A stretch of 64,000 nucleotides of DNA from the NCBI GenBank assembly GCA_026225945.1, contig JAMJFZ010002578.1, forward strand, positions 62,001 through 126,000. The letters are read 5' to 3'. This document shows positions 37,050-48,869 of this stretch, piece after piece. Both the position numbers and the translations under genes were made by a program. Positions within the stretch are counted from its first letter, which is position 1; each line of letters opens with the position of its first letter. Below the pieces are notes generated by a model, which searched no databases, had not been told where the DNA came from, and saw nothing but the letters and a program-made list of their open reading frames with translations. Source of the stretch: Cricetomys ansorgei (Eukaryota > Chordata > Mammalia > Rodentia > Nesomyidae).

Positions 37050-38100
37050 AGTGTCTACATTCTGCCTGTGTTCTGAAGTCCTCACTAAGGCTGAGGCCAA
37101 AGCAATGGACTAAATTATTTGGTGAAAGAAATTTCAAGACAATATAACATCTGGGTTGAGGCATAGTTAATTCCCTGAGTTAGATTACAATGATAAGGCA
37201 GAGCAGAGAAATATGAGAAAGTATGCAGTGCAGCCAGGGAGGTTGCTTCAGAAAAAGGGGCAAAACCATACAAGAAAAGAAGTTGTAATTGTTTAAGAGT
37301 TTGCAGTCATAAAAGATAAAACATTTTGTCTTCAATGGGAAAATAGGAAAAAAATATCTTGAAGACATCATCCCATCCATCGAAGCCTTCAACTTGTAAA
37401 ATTGTAAATTCATTTGTGAAAAAAGAGATTGAGATAAAAAATAATCTTGCTGTAATAATTTTTTTTTGCTAAAGGAGCAAACAAGCAAACAAACAAAAAC
37501 AAGCCAAATAGCCAAACAGCCTATCATCCAACCAAACAAAATGATCTGCCCTAGGAAAGGCTTTCCCAGGTTCAGCCAAGAAGACAGGCACAGCTATCTC
37601 TATACCTGTGGTAGAAAGGGCTAATTTATATCTTGAGTTGGCAGCAAAATTTGGCAGTGGCATCCAGATGCCACTGATCTTTAATGTGTACAGAATGTTA
37701 AGTGTGTCAAGGATTCAGAAAGGTACAGAGCTAAGGAAATGTGTTATAGGATAAAGTTCTCTGAAAAGGTCCCTTAAAGGCTGTTTCATGAAGCTGTACC
37801 TATGCCATTTTTATGTTGGAAGTATGTGACTTATTTTATTCATATATAGGCACTCAGAGTTCAGAGACTGCCTTAGGTCTTAGAGCAGATTTGGTCCCAG
37901 AACTTTTTAATAGTGTAGTAAGTATAAGACTACAGGGACTTTTGAAGGTGGATTGAATGTGCTGCTGCATGCTGAGCTAACTATGAACCTATAGAGATTA
38001 GGGGAGAAATGTGTGGTGGTTTGAATTACTACATAGGGTCATGTGCTTGATCACTTGCTCACCATCTGGTGATGCTCTTTGAGGGGGTTGTAGGCCCTTT
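37050..38100 (+). mobile_element. ORR1/MaLR-like internal sequence and LTR start
   Basis: At 38,012 the sequence TGTGGTGGTTTGAATTACTA begins like an ORR1-type LTR and continues for about 85 bp (CATAGGGTCATGTGCTTGAT). The roughly 950 bp upstream has no open frame and would fit decayed internal sequence. Only the LTR start is reasonably supported. Confidence 0.4.
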
Positions 38101-38939
38101 ATGAATCTGTTCATTTGACATAGCAATAGCTGGTAAATTGACAGAAATTTCTGCATATGTTTTAAAAAGGAAGTTGAGTAAATGCTTTATGCTAATTGTA
38201 AAGTAGAAAACTAGAAGATGATGATCAGATATTAATAAGATAATGCTTACCTTGGGTTTATGATATTGGAAACTGGGAAACATCAACTAAACTCCAAAAG
38301 TCACTATGCATTTTTCTCTTCTTTACTGTTCTTTAAAAATTGGAAAGATCATTAGGTGTATAAGGTATCATCTAAGAACCTTTCCTGTACAAGTCAGAAA
38401 AAAATAGAATCATGAGTTTAGAGATCATTTTCTTATGCTTTCTAATAGCCCTGACATACCAAGTTTTATGCAAATCCAAGATGCTAATTCCTTGAGTAAT
38501 GACTCATGTAAACAAATCTCCCTAGTAGCAATGATTTCAAAGAAATATGAAATTCTAGGACAATTTTGGCTATGGGCATAGCATTAGACTTTTGATTATG
38601 TTGTAATTCCACAATGTTATATTTATACGCTGTATTGTGAGATCCCTGAGGAAAGTACATATTGAAGAATATTGGATGTAATGTGAAGAAATAAGTTTTA
38701 AATTACTGTAAAACGTAAATGAGTAAACTCATTGCTGGATTTTCCACAGTATTTATTATGTTAGAGAATATATGAAGGACCAAGAGAGATGTATTTATGA
38801 ACCAAAGATTGTTTCAGAAACATATAGCAGAAACCCAATTATAATGGCTTAACTAAAGAGATATATTTTTCCATGTGAAAAGTCCAAGGAATAGTGAATT
38901 TCACCTGCCTAAGAAGGTATAGTCATGTCTTAGCACCCT
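38101..38939. other. Unrecognised AT-rich DNA
   Basis: Nothing recognised. Confidence 0.4.
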
Positions 38940-39790
38940 CAGTCTTTCTGTTCACCTAAGATTATTAGGTGATTTAAAAAAAATGTATTCTTTTTCTCTC
39001 ACATAATACATCCTGAGCTTCATCCTCACTCCTCCCAGATCCCATCTCCTCTCCCCCTTAGGTCTACCCCTACTTCCTTTAGAAAAGAAGTTGACATTCA
39101 AAAGGGCATATCAAGATGGAACAAGGCAAAGCTTCAGCCCATACATGAAGGCTAGATGAAGCAGCCCAGCAGGACACAAGGGAGGCCCAAGCACAGGTGA
39201 AAGGGTCAGGGACTCCCTTCTTCCAACTTTTAGGATTTCTAAAGAGCACAAAGCCAAATAATGATAAGATATATTTAAGAGATCCTTCAGGCACTGTGTC
39301 TGCTGCTTCAGTCTCTGTGTGCCCCTAAGAGTGTTTATCAGCTGACACTATGGGTCTTTTTCTACTAGTGCCTTCAACCCCTCTGGTCCCCACAATCCCT
39401 CCTCTCCCTTTTCATTGGGGATTCCTCAAGCTCTGCTCAATGTTTGGCCCTGAACCTCTGCATCTGCTCCACTCAGCTGCTGGAGGTTACCTCTCTGATG
39501 ACAGTCTGAACTTCTCTGGGAAGGGAAAATAGAACAGATGTTGCAAGTGAGCTGGAGGGGGAGCAAGAATGGGAACAGGAAGGGTCAGATGTTGGGGGAC
39601 AGAGATGGAGGGAGAGAATATACAGAGAGATGTCTGGAACTGGAGAACATTTAGGGGGTGATCTGGAGACCTACTTCAGTGGAAACTCCTTGGAATCTAC
39701 AAGGGTGACCCTAATGAGGATACCTAGTAATGGGGACAGAAAGTCTGAACATGCCATCTCCTGTTAGGTAATTTTCAATCTGAAGTATAT
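38940..39790 (+). mobile_element. L1 (Lx-like) non-coding fragment
   Basis: The ordered blocks TTTTTCTCTCACATAATACA, CCTTTAGAAAAGAAG, TCTCTGTGTGCCCCTAAGAG, CCTCTGCATCTGCTCCACTC, AGCTGCTGGAGGTTACCTCT and CTGATGACAGTC are typical of a very common rodent L1-associated sequence. Further on, CCTAATGAGGATACCTAGTA with AATGGGGACAGAAAGTCTGA continues it. Open frames here are chance. Confidence 0.5.
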
Positions 39791-39995
39791 TGAGTGAGAT
39801 TTTTAAATCATCAGTGTTACCACTCTGAACCCAGAACCCAGTCAGGATTCTACTGGTTGGTGATGATGTCAAGAAGATAAGATTCAGGGAGGAACATAAT
39901 AGTTTTTCTGCAGCATGTACTTATTTTCTTATTGCAAATTTACTCTTTTGCCTCATCTTTTTAGTATGTATCTAACAAGACATACCAATTCTAGA

Positions 39996-40080
39996 CTATA
40001 TATATATATGTAAACTAAATATATATATATGTGTATATATATATGTATATATGCATATATATACACACACATATATATTA
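39996..40080. repeat. (TA)n-rich low-complexity tract
   Basis: Interrupted TATATA/TGTATA runs. Confidence 0.9.
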
Positions 40081-40619
40081 GTGAATGAACCCTAAGTACA
40101 TAAAAATACTTGGCTTAAGTTTATGGACTGTCATTAGTTTAATTTTAAATTACAGTGATAGAGAATTTGGAATAAAAGTCCAATAAAATAGCAAGCAGAT
40201 AAAATTATTCATTTGTCTCAAGAATTTTGTATTTCTTTTAGCCATTACACTGTTAGACAGTTCTGCTGTCTATTTAGTGTCACAATTTTGAGTATAAAAA
40301 TTATCTTAGCATTTATCTTCATTTGCAAATTGAGATGCTTAGTTATCGAGATCATCAGAAAAAAGGAACAATTTTAGGACTTTGAACAGAGCTTTTCAAT
40401 GTAGCTGTTTATCTCTGATCAATGTAATCTGATCATTTGGATTTGTATGGATGTTGCAAATGAGAGACAGTTATAATACCACTATGATTAATAGAACATT
40501 TCTCTTTGGTTCTCCTGCAGCGAAGACTATCACAATGAAAAACTTATAATGTTTTTTCAATATTGCAAAATTGTCATGACATTTTAAGGAAGTCTTTAAA
40601 ACTAATACCTTTTTGTTGT

Positions 40620-40950
40620 GGAAGTTTATTTTTAGTTGTGTTTAAAATAATTGCTTTTGTGCACTGTTGGAAAAGGGATGCATAGGCCTTGGCATTTTGT
40701 ATTGTCTACAAGTGTTGGATTTCAGTTGTGGGGAGGATGTTTGATTGCTTATGATCTGCACCTGAGGATTTCTGAATGAATAAAAACAGCTGAGCTCAGA
40801 TACTTGGGGGTTTCACTGACTATCGAGTATGGTGTTGGCCAGGACGGTGGTTCCCTCTGCTGAGGTCTGGCAGGGTTTGGGCTTATGAAAATGCCTCCTT
40901 GTCCTGTTTGTTGAGCTGCCACAGTGGTGTTCTACTATACCTTTTCCTAA
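40620..40950 (+). mobile_element. Possible LTR fragment
   Basis: GATCTGCACCTGAGGATTTC followed by TGAATGAATAAAAACAGCTG resembles the R/polyA part of a rodent LTR, with an AATAAA at about 40,779. Edges are not visible and the family is not recognised. Confidence 0.3.
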
Positions 40951-41334
40951 TTAAAGAGGTGCAATAATTTGTAACTAAAGATTCAAAACTTTTGTTGATT
41001 TTGTTATGGAATACTTATGATATATTTTTGTATGTTTACAAAGAAAAAGTCTTTCAAATCACCTCATAGAATTAGGTCAGAGTCGATTATGAATAAATTT
41101 ATCAATGATAGCAAATTTGGGAGGCAATGACTTTTAAATTAACATTGTAACCACATTTTCTCTCACAAACTGAGAAAAGAGTAAGTCTGGACAGTAACTA
41201 ACAGAAACAAATGGGGCATACTTCACATAGAAAAATAATGTTTTAAAAACGTCAACACCTGGCTGCCTTTCATACTGTCTTTTAATTTTTTAATACAATT
41301 TTTCTCCTTGTTACAAATAAAATGGCAAAAGAAT

Positions 41335-41575
41335 TACCATGTTCAACCTTGATGTAGGGATTAGTAGCCAGCCTTGTTCCACCATGCCATGTCCTGTTGG
41401 AGTGGTATCCCTGAGAGGCTTGCTTTTTTTCAGAGGGGAAAATGTGTGTGTATGTGGGCAGGGGTTCTGGAAGAGAGGGGAAAAGCAGGCAGCTGGGAGG
41501 AATGGAGAGAGGGGAGGATAGGGGTAAGCATGTATTATATGAGTGAAGAAAAATAAGTTATAAAAAAGATTGGAA
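41335..41575 (+). mobile_element. L1 3' UTR fragment with A-rich tail
   Basis: ACCTTGATGTAGGGATTAGT, CATGCCATGTCCTGTTGGAG and CCCTGAGAGGCTTGC are followed by a G-rich stretch (AGAGAGGGGAGGATAGGGGT) and a tail AAAAATAAGTTATAAAAAA. This is the typical order at the 3' end of rodent L1. Confidence 0.6.
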
Positions 41576-42592
41576 TACTAGATGTTCTAAAATTGTTCAT
41601 ATCGTCAAAACAAAAATATATGAAAGAACAGCAATTGACAAGCTCTCCCCTAAATACCACATACGCAGGCATAATGGCAAGTCCCTGCTCTCTTAGATCC
41701 TAAGTGCTAGCTAGCTTTGTCAAATAACAAGACTAATTAGTTAGTATCAGTTAGTAAACAAGATAAAACCATGTAAGGTAAGCACAAGCACCTGGGATCC
41801 ATGCTGGAAGTGCTAAGTGAGAATTAACTCACTGGGCAAGTCACTGAAGATCTAGATTCAAACATTGACTTCAGTCATTTAGTTTGTAAACTCCAAAATT
41901 CCTTCAGGTAGTCTTTTCAAGAATGAAGCGACACTGTATTTTAGTTTATAGTTGAAAAGCCTGTATTTAAATATATCTATTTTTCAGAATTAAAGTTCAT
42001 TCACTTGTTTATCCATGGGTAGACATAATTTCTACTGTTAACTCTTAAGAGTTCTTTATGTGAGAAATAAGCAAGAAACGTAACTTTCTTTTTAATCACA
42101 GAAAGTGAAGAATGACCATGACCTGGCATGAATATGAATATTCTGTCTTCATTTTCTCTCTTGTTGTTATACTAACACAATCTTTCCATCTCTCATCTAT
42201 TTTAAAACAATAGCAAGTCTCAGGAAGTAAAGGACCCTGTGAGCAAGTTTGTGGAGCAATATTTCATTTTTTTCATGAATTAATGGCAGAGGTAAAATGT
42301 GAAGTAGTAATTCAAGAAAAGAATGAGGAAGCATTGGAGGATAAGGAGAGCCTCCTTCCTTGTGTTCCTATGGAAACATTACTGTTGCAGTCCTGAATTG
42401 GTAGGTCTGTGGATTGTGCTTAAGGGAGGACACAGGAAAGGGGATCAAAGCTGCATGGACAAAAACAGGACTGAACAGAGTCAGAGAGACACCCATCACT
42501 GTCACATTAAACTCATGGTTATCTTTCCTCTAACTTAAGAGACATGTGCAAGGGCCCTCCTGACATTTCTAACTAAACATATGGGTACATAT

Positions 42593-42596
<4 letters not shown>

Positions 42597-42652
<56 letters not shown>
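42597..42652. repeat. (TC)n microsatellite
   Basis: About 27 perfect TC units. A pure polypyrimidine/polypurine tract, which can form triplex structures. Confidence 0.93.
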
Positions 42653-42655
<3 letters not shown>

Positions 42656-42812
42656 TTTCTCTCTGTGTGAACTCGTGCACATGCATTTGTGTGCATGTGT
42701 ACCTGCACATCAGCTTAAATGTGGAAATTCTAACATTAAAATTTATATTATGTTTTAAGAGATTTTTCAGTTACTTAAAAACTTACTAACAGGAAAGATT
42801 ATTCAAACTCTT

Positions 42813-42816
<4 letters not shown>

Positions 42817-42882
<66 letters not shown>
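42817..42882. repeat. (AT)33 microsatellite
   Basis: Uninterrupted AT dinucleotides over 66 bp. Self-complementary and therefore able to extrude as a cruciform. Confidence 0.95.
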
Positions 42883-42884
<2 letters not shown>

Positions 42885-44261
42885 TCTCTCTAAGACAAAT
42901 TTTAAAAATAAAATACCAGTCAAAGAATGTCAATAATTAGAAAATATACTTTCTACAAAGGCACTTGATGAATTCTCATCATCTTCATTGCTTCTTAGGT
43001 AGGTAACATTTGGAAATTAACTCCCTGCTTTTTTTCAATCTTTACCCAAACTGTATACACACTTCTGACTGCTTGCTGGGTATTCACATTTGAAGACTCC
43101 ACTACGGGCACATATGTCTTTTATTGTATTTATTTTCTTCTAAATTTGATTCTTATTCTGGGCTTTATTTTTTGAAACCCATTGCTCAAAAACTTAGGAT
43201 TGTCTTTAATTAGTCTCTTTCCCTTTTGATCCAGTGCTGCTATCAGTATCCTCATCCCCTTTCTATCTGAAATACTTCCGCTGTGTCTTAGTCTTTTCAT
43301 TTACTGCTACTGCCTCATGATTTCCATGAAAGTCATTGCAACAATGTTCTTGATCTCTTTCTGGACTGCCAGCTGAGGTTGCTACTGCCTGCTTTTGTGT
43401 CACCCCTAAATCTTCGAAAGCTTCCATTCTGTTCATAATGTTGGCCCTCAACATAAAGTTTTGCAAATTTGTACTTAATAACAGATGATGAAACATTAAG
43501 ATTTTTTACTTTCCTTAAAAAATTGAGATGATATAACATTGACATATAATAGTATCATTCTCATTTTTTTTCTGAATTCCAGAAAGCTAAAATATTCAGT
43601 TCCATACAGGAATTAGACATAAACAAGTCAGAGAAACGCATTACTATATTAGTATCTTTCTCATATCAAGAATGAGATATCTAATGCTCCCATAACAAGA
43701 GTTATAAACATATATAATCAAATCAACATATGCAACTTTCTCACCTATTTCCACACTTGACATTCCTGGATTTCTCCTCTTCTTGGGACTTTGGCAGTGA
43801 CAGCATGTGCAGACAGCTACCCCGGCAGATCCCTTCCAGTGGGACTGCTATTTCTCCAGAAATTCTCCATCTACTTGGTTCTTTTCAATTTCAAACATTT
43901 TATAGAAAACAGGAAAAACCCAGAGTAGGTTGGTTTGGGGCTGCTTCCTTAGTATGACCAACTGAGGCTTCATGTGTCCATCCACTCTCCTGGGAATACA
44001 GAGAGGTTCCCCCTGTTAACTTAGGTATATAAAAATTAAGGTAGATTGAGTCTTGTTTTGGATTATACTAAAAGCCAATTATTCTAAAAGCCAATCAATA
44101 AATTGTAAGTGTAAAAAACAATTCCTGCATTGGTAATGATGGTAAGGAATCAAGAACTTTCAGAAATCTTACTTTAGAATATAAGAAAATACCATACAAC
44201 ACACAAACATGTTATAAAACTAACAAACCTAATTAAATGCCTTCTTCCAAGACAAATATAT

Positions 44262-44338
44262 ATATAAATATATATATATATAAACTATATATATATATAT
44301 ATATAAATATATATATAAACTATATATATATATATATT
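44262..44338. repeat. AT-rich array with internal duplication
   Basis: Runs of ATATAT separated by two TATAAACTATAT spacers about 40 bp apart, indicating slippage or duplication of a longer unit. Confidence 0.85.
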
Positions 44339-45893
44339 TTGCAAACCAGTTTTCTAAATCATTTATTTTGCATGTAGGTCTTCTCTTTGTTTAAGATAGC
44401 TTCTTATACATTATTAGAGGGTTGGATAGATCAGAAGAAATGTAAAATGTTTTCTTAACATATTATAATAGGGTAGCAAGGCAATTTAACAACTTATGCT
44501 TTAATATTTATATGTAGAATTGCACAGCAAAATCAGTATCTTGGTGTCATGGGTGTCCCTCTTGGGACTGTGGCATTAAGATACTGTAGAATGCGGTAAA
44601 ACTTCCCTTTTCTCCTGGGAAACCTACGGCTAAGCTGTGACTAATAAGCAACTTCAGTGACTGTAGTGCTCCTTCTTCATTCATTATACACAAGATAAAT
44701 CACACGTGAATTCCTGTGAGAATACCTTTGTCTAATAATTATGTATATATTTGTTGCTTGAAATTTCTTTTGTCAAATAAAGAAATACCTTACTTTTTGT
44801 TACTAAATAAGGTCAAGGATGCTGTGATTCAATGTCAGTTCTGAACCTACCTCAAAATTAAAGAATGTAATTGGATGTCACATGGGGGAATTCTGCTGTT
44901 GCTTTAGGCGAAGTAATGTTACAGTGTATTTACACATTAAAATGATTGCATGGTAATGCTTTCTAAGTCTGTGAATCCAACCATCTGCATTTTCACAAGG
45001 ACAAAGAAAGATAGAGAAACTCAGCTTTTAAGTTTCCTTGGAATTTTATTGCAATATTGATATATCACACTTGCTAGGAAATATAAGTAGTACATTTAAT
45101 ACCCTGGTATGCGTTATATTCTCTTGATAAAGAATTAAGGTAATAGTAAAATATTTCTTAATAATTTCTGTTAATGTCCCACAGCATTTGATCTATTATA
45201 ATAGAAAAAACAAAATGAGAGCCAAGCCAAAGAAATTTCATTTTCTAATCTGAATATGTCAACAGATACAAACTTACCACCTCACCTTGTACACAGATGT
45301 AGACATAGAAGAATGGCCTGCAAGTTCTGTGCTGTGGGTTCCTGAATCTTGGGCTATCTATCTAACATCTATGCAGATAGATACCTCAAATTTTACATAT
45401 ATAAGATGAAGGTTGTTTTTTATGGTGTTATTCAATAAGAAGTGACATCACTTATTTATCATCAAGATTAGTTCAGATTAGGAAAGGTCTTCTAACATAA
45501 ATGTGTTTTTATCATATTTTCTTTACAGTTGTTTCTAAAACCTTGTGTAACAAACACATACTTGCAACATTATTTGATCCACAAACTGTTATATTTTCTT
45601 TATAATTATGTGTCTTATTATAATGTCACATACTTGTTGTACTTGATTCCATATCCTCATAATTTAGCTTTATTATTCTCATTGCCACTTTTGATTTTCT
45701 ATTTAAATCACTTAGTGATGTTTTGAACATCTCTGAGTTCTGAGTACATTACATTTGGAAAGTTTACTTTAACTATTTTTAACCCAGTTTGCTATTCTGT
45801 CCTTTTGTATGAGAATTGTATTAATTTGCATTTAATGTGCAAATTATTTTACTTGATTTATAATTTTTAATGTATAATACAATGTTAATCAAA

Positions 45894-46389
45894 TCTCACC
45901 CATGTGTGTCCCTGCCTGCAGTTTCTCTTGTCCCATAAAGCAGACACAGTCAGCCCACAGCTGACACTGCTACCAAGTGGAAACACACATGAGGAGGTGG
46001 CTTGGGTGGGGTGGGTCTTCCTGGGTAAACATATGTCTTTTATTGGAGCCTGGGAGCCAATGAGAACAGAAACTCAGGAGGAGCATTCTCTCTAGTTTAA
46101 TTTGGGGCCATACACATATTGGGTTGGAGGTATTCAGAGGTAATGTATTAGTTAAAACAGGTAAGCAATTCTGTCTACTGTAGCCTGCCACTTGAAGGGG
46201 GTGGGAATTTTGCTGTGGCTTATGGTCTGTCAGTGCAGAAGGGCGGGTCTAAACTCGGCCAGCTCTTTAGGATGAGAGATGGCTTGCAAGCGCCCTCTGG
46301 ACACATAACTGTATGACCTTCCACAGGGGCACCACAATACTTTGCATTTAGGGATGTGATAAGCATAGGGAATGCCTCACACATGTGTG
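45894..46389 (-). mobile_element. LTR-like element next to the provirus
   Basis: On the minus strand it carries GGCTCCAATAAAAGACATAT (polyA signal at about 46,037-46,043), followed by about 130 nt that ends GGCAGGGACACACA. Upstream lies a CAAT-rich promoter-like region (TGTTCTCATTGGCTCCCAG). No coding frame. A 15-bp direct repeat (13 of 15 identical, both ending CATGTGTG) sits at 45,894-45,908 and 46,375-46,389; it may be a target duplication or chance. The family is not recognised. Confidence 0.45.
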
Positions 46390-46490
46390 ATTAACCATCC
46401 ACAGGGACAAGTCATTCCTATCAGGAAGGCCAGTCATTCCTGCTTTGATGGATAAGCATAATGCATAGGTCAAGGTTCTTCATACTCCCT

Positions 46491-47095
46491 TGTTGATTGT
46501 TTTGTCTGTTCCCCTTCTTAGGAGGTAGCTAAACCATTGGCCACAGCCTTAGCTTTGAGAAGAAGAGCTCAGGGCAAGGGGTCCACAGGTCCAAGCATGT
46601 ATTTGGTCAGAGGCTGAGAGCCAAGCCAGAAATGATTTCTGAGGAGGTGGTTTTCAGTGAATACAGCTGTTTGTTGAAGCAAATGGAGCCGCATTATAGG
46701 GTAAAGAGGGAAGGACCATTGGTTAAAGCAGTGGTACTGGGGCAGCTAAGTTTGTGTGTGGGAGGCTCACAACTAGACCTAGGTGGTTATATTGTCATTG
46801 GCTGGGGCCAAAGACTTGGATGGCTTTTTCTGCATGGGCAATGATCTCATAGGGACCAGAGGAGCCCAGTCCAAGGCCTTCAAGCCCCAGTGGTCAGATA
46901 AGCATCAACCAGGCCACATTCCTTGAATAGGCAGGATCTTTTCAGTGGCATGCTATGTAGCATGGCAGCATTGGAGCTACATGGGATTTGTCAGAGTAAG
47001 AAAGGAGAGCTGCCGAACACCTTCCACTTTCAGGGTGAGAATTCCAGGCTTCAAAGCATGCTTCTACCCCCTCTTAGCTCTAGGACAGCCCCACA
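46491..47095 (-). repeat. 3' LTR of the provirus (605 bp)
   Basis: On the minus strand it starts TGTGGGGCTG right after the polypurine tract and ends AATCAACA, giving TG…CA ends. A TATA-like CCTATAATGC lies at 46,691-46,700. About 30 nt further, at the position where the related plus-strand fragment at 55.2 kb has AATAAA, this LTR reads AACAAA, so its polyA signal is lost. The 240 bp from the TATA region to the end match that fragment at roughly 80% by eye. CTCCCT at 46,485-46,490 would be the 6-bp target duplication, but the partner cannot be identified. Confidence 0.85.
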
Positions 47096-47107
47096 CCTCC
47101 TCCTTTG
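47096..47107 (-). other. Polypurine tract (plus-strand primer site)
   Basis: Minus-strand CAAAGGAGGAGG lies directly before the TG of the 3' LTR. This is the standard position of the retroviral polypurine tract and fixes the LTR start. Confidence 0.8.
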
Positions 47108-47720
47108 TTTTTATTTATAAGGGCGAAGTATCATCATCATAAGTCTCTATTTGTGAGATGGTTTGATATTGAACTAGAACTTGATTAGAGGCAATTTGGT
47201 AATGTTGTTGAGCTGCCACTTCAAAAACTGAATGACACAAGGAATTAGGGTAAGGAGGTTTCCAACAGCCAGGATAGGGCCAAGGAGGGAATAGAACCAA
47301 GCAATTAAGGGGTTTGAATACCAAGGCATAGAGAAATTAGGAGTGTATCCAGTCTGTAGGTCCTGCCAGAGGTTTTTGAGCACTTGTTTGTTTGTTCTAC
47401 CAGCCCATACTCATTAACATAAAAACAGCATTCTTTCCCCAACATAAGTTCCCCCTTGTTCAGCAGTTATCAAGTCTAGGGCCCTCCTGTACAACCCCTG
47501 CAAGGGAGGTTATCTGTCATTGGAGAGATTCAAGTTTAGCAGTGATGGAGGCCATGGCTTGGTTGAGCTGGAAGTCACCAGCCAGATGCTGTGTCTGGAT
47601 AAGGGCAGCTCCAGTGGCTCCCATGGCACCTAATGAAACAGTGAGGCCAAGCTCAGTGAGCACAAGGATGAAGATCTCTCTCCTTTCTTGGGCTTTTCTC
47701 AGCTGCCAGGCAAGTTCCTC
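47108..47720 (-). pseudogene. env: env, transmembrane (TM) subunit remnant
   Basis: Retroviral TM mediates membrane fusion. On the minus strand the order is a hydrophobic, Gly/Ala-rich fusion-peptide-like stretch (about 47,625-47,710), a heptad-type region, a block resembling the conserved immunosuppressive/CX6CC region (about 47,430-47,510), and a membrane-spanning stretch (about 47,200-47,320) that starts after a PW motif. A stop codon precedes the conserved block and a frame change lies within it, so no intact TM is encoded. The block layout is that of gamma/D-type envelopes, unlike the beta-type pol upstream. The frame ends just before the polypurine tract. Confidence 0.75.
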
Positions 47721-48725
47721 AGGTAAATATCATCATAGGTGTGCAAAAACCTTGGAGAGAAGAATTAGTATAAGGACTAATAGACCGTTGGCAACAGAAA
47801 GGAGCACAAGAGGTTTGACACATGTTGGTTTGGAAATAGTGACATTATGAGAGCACATGGGTTGGGATTTAGAGGAAGGTCCTACAAGGCAGAGAGGAAG
47901 GGAGAGGCCAAAGTAGGGGACATCTTGTGGTTTTTATGAAAAGAGGGGTGTAGGAGATTTGTCCTGTAGAGAGGCGTTAACTGGAACAACTGCAAAAAAT
48001 GCTCAAGAGAGTGAGGTGCAAAAGAAGCATTGAAAGGAATTAGGGTGGTAGAGAGAGGAAGGAGGTCAGCTATATATTGGATGTATTGTTGCCAAGTTAG
48101 AGTAGTCTGAACCTCTTGGACAACTTGGGTCTCTTGATCTACAGTGTGCCTATGGACCAGTGCTGGCTGTGGAGCCTGAATGAGTTGTCAGAAGATATGG
48201 AGATTGGCACATGGATATACAGCAAAATCTTGATAAAATTTTCTGGTCACTCTTATTTTCCAGTGTTCATCCCAAGGTTCTGGGATGTATGCTATTGTAT
48301 GTTTTAATGGGAGGCATCCCATTAGATGTTTTCCTCCTGTCCAGGCCTCATGGATATCTGTTTCAAGGTTTTGTTCCTTTTTACATCTATGGTACCTCCA
48401 TAGGTACCTCCTCCATAGATACACCTAAAGCAAACTTCATAGGTCTCCACTTGGTTAAGGCAGGAGTTATCCTTTTGTCTATAAGGGAAACAGGCATAAG
48501 GATGACCAAAGATGTTACTGGAGTTAGGGTATATGTTAAGTGTTATAGGTTCCTGGCAGCCCTTTAAAGGGAAGTTCCCTGTTCCTATTATTTGGTTCCT
48601 GCCATAGTATGTTTTCCAAATAAAGAATTGCTAGTAGTGGGTAGGGGGATTGGGTGGCCTGGGCAGTGATTGAGCAGTAGCAGAATTAGAATTAAGAATA
48701 ACACAAACAGCCATGAGGATAGAGG
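47721..48725 (-). pseudogene. env: env, surface (SU) subunit remnant
   Basis: Between integrase and TM on the minus strand. A very hydrophobic stretch of Leu, Ile, Phe and Val at about 48,675-48,715 looks like the env signal peptide. Beyond it only short frames remain; the longest spans 48,188-48,424 and is Trp- and Cys-containing. The receptor-binding part cannot be assigned. Identity as SU rests on position and the leader-like stretch. Confidence 0.55.
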
Positions 48726-48869
48726 AGAGAGAGGCTTGTGGGGGTGGTGTGGGGCAACATGTTCTGGGTGGTTGCTACCAAGTCATGGATGCCATTTCAA
48801 ATGACCTTCTTGTTGTTTCTCCAGGGGTGGCATCTCTTCCAATCCCTCAGCCCTTGGCCTGTCAGTGAG

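Larger units (their letters stand above)
39791..41334. other. AT-rich DNA without gene
   Basis: It contains the AT microsatellite at 39,996-40,080 and a possible LTR at 40,620-40,950. The rest is unrecognised. Confidence 0.4.
41576..45893. other. AT-rich DNA with simple repeats, no gene recognised
   Basis: It contains (TC)n, (AT)n and a second AT-rich array, listed separately. No exon or known element was recognised in the remainder. Confidence 0.4.

Noticed and set aside
47392..47850. 152-codon plus-strand open frame
   Set aside because: It is antisense to the env TM remnant of the provirus; its length comes from the composition of the opposite strand.
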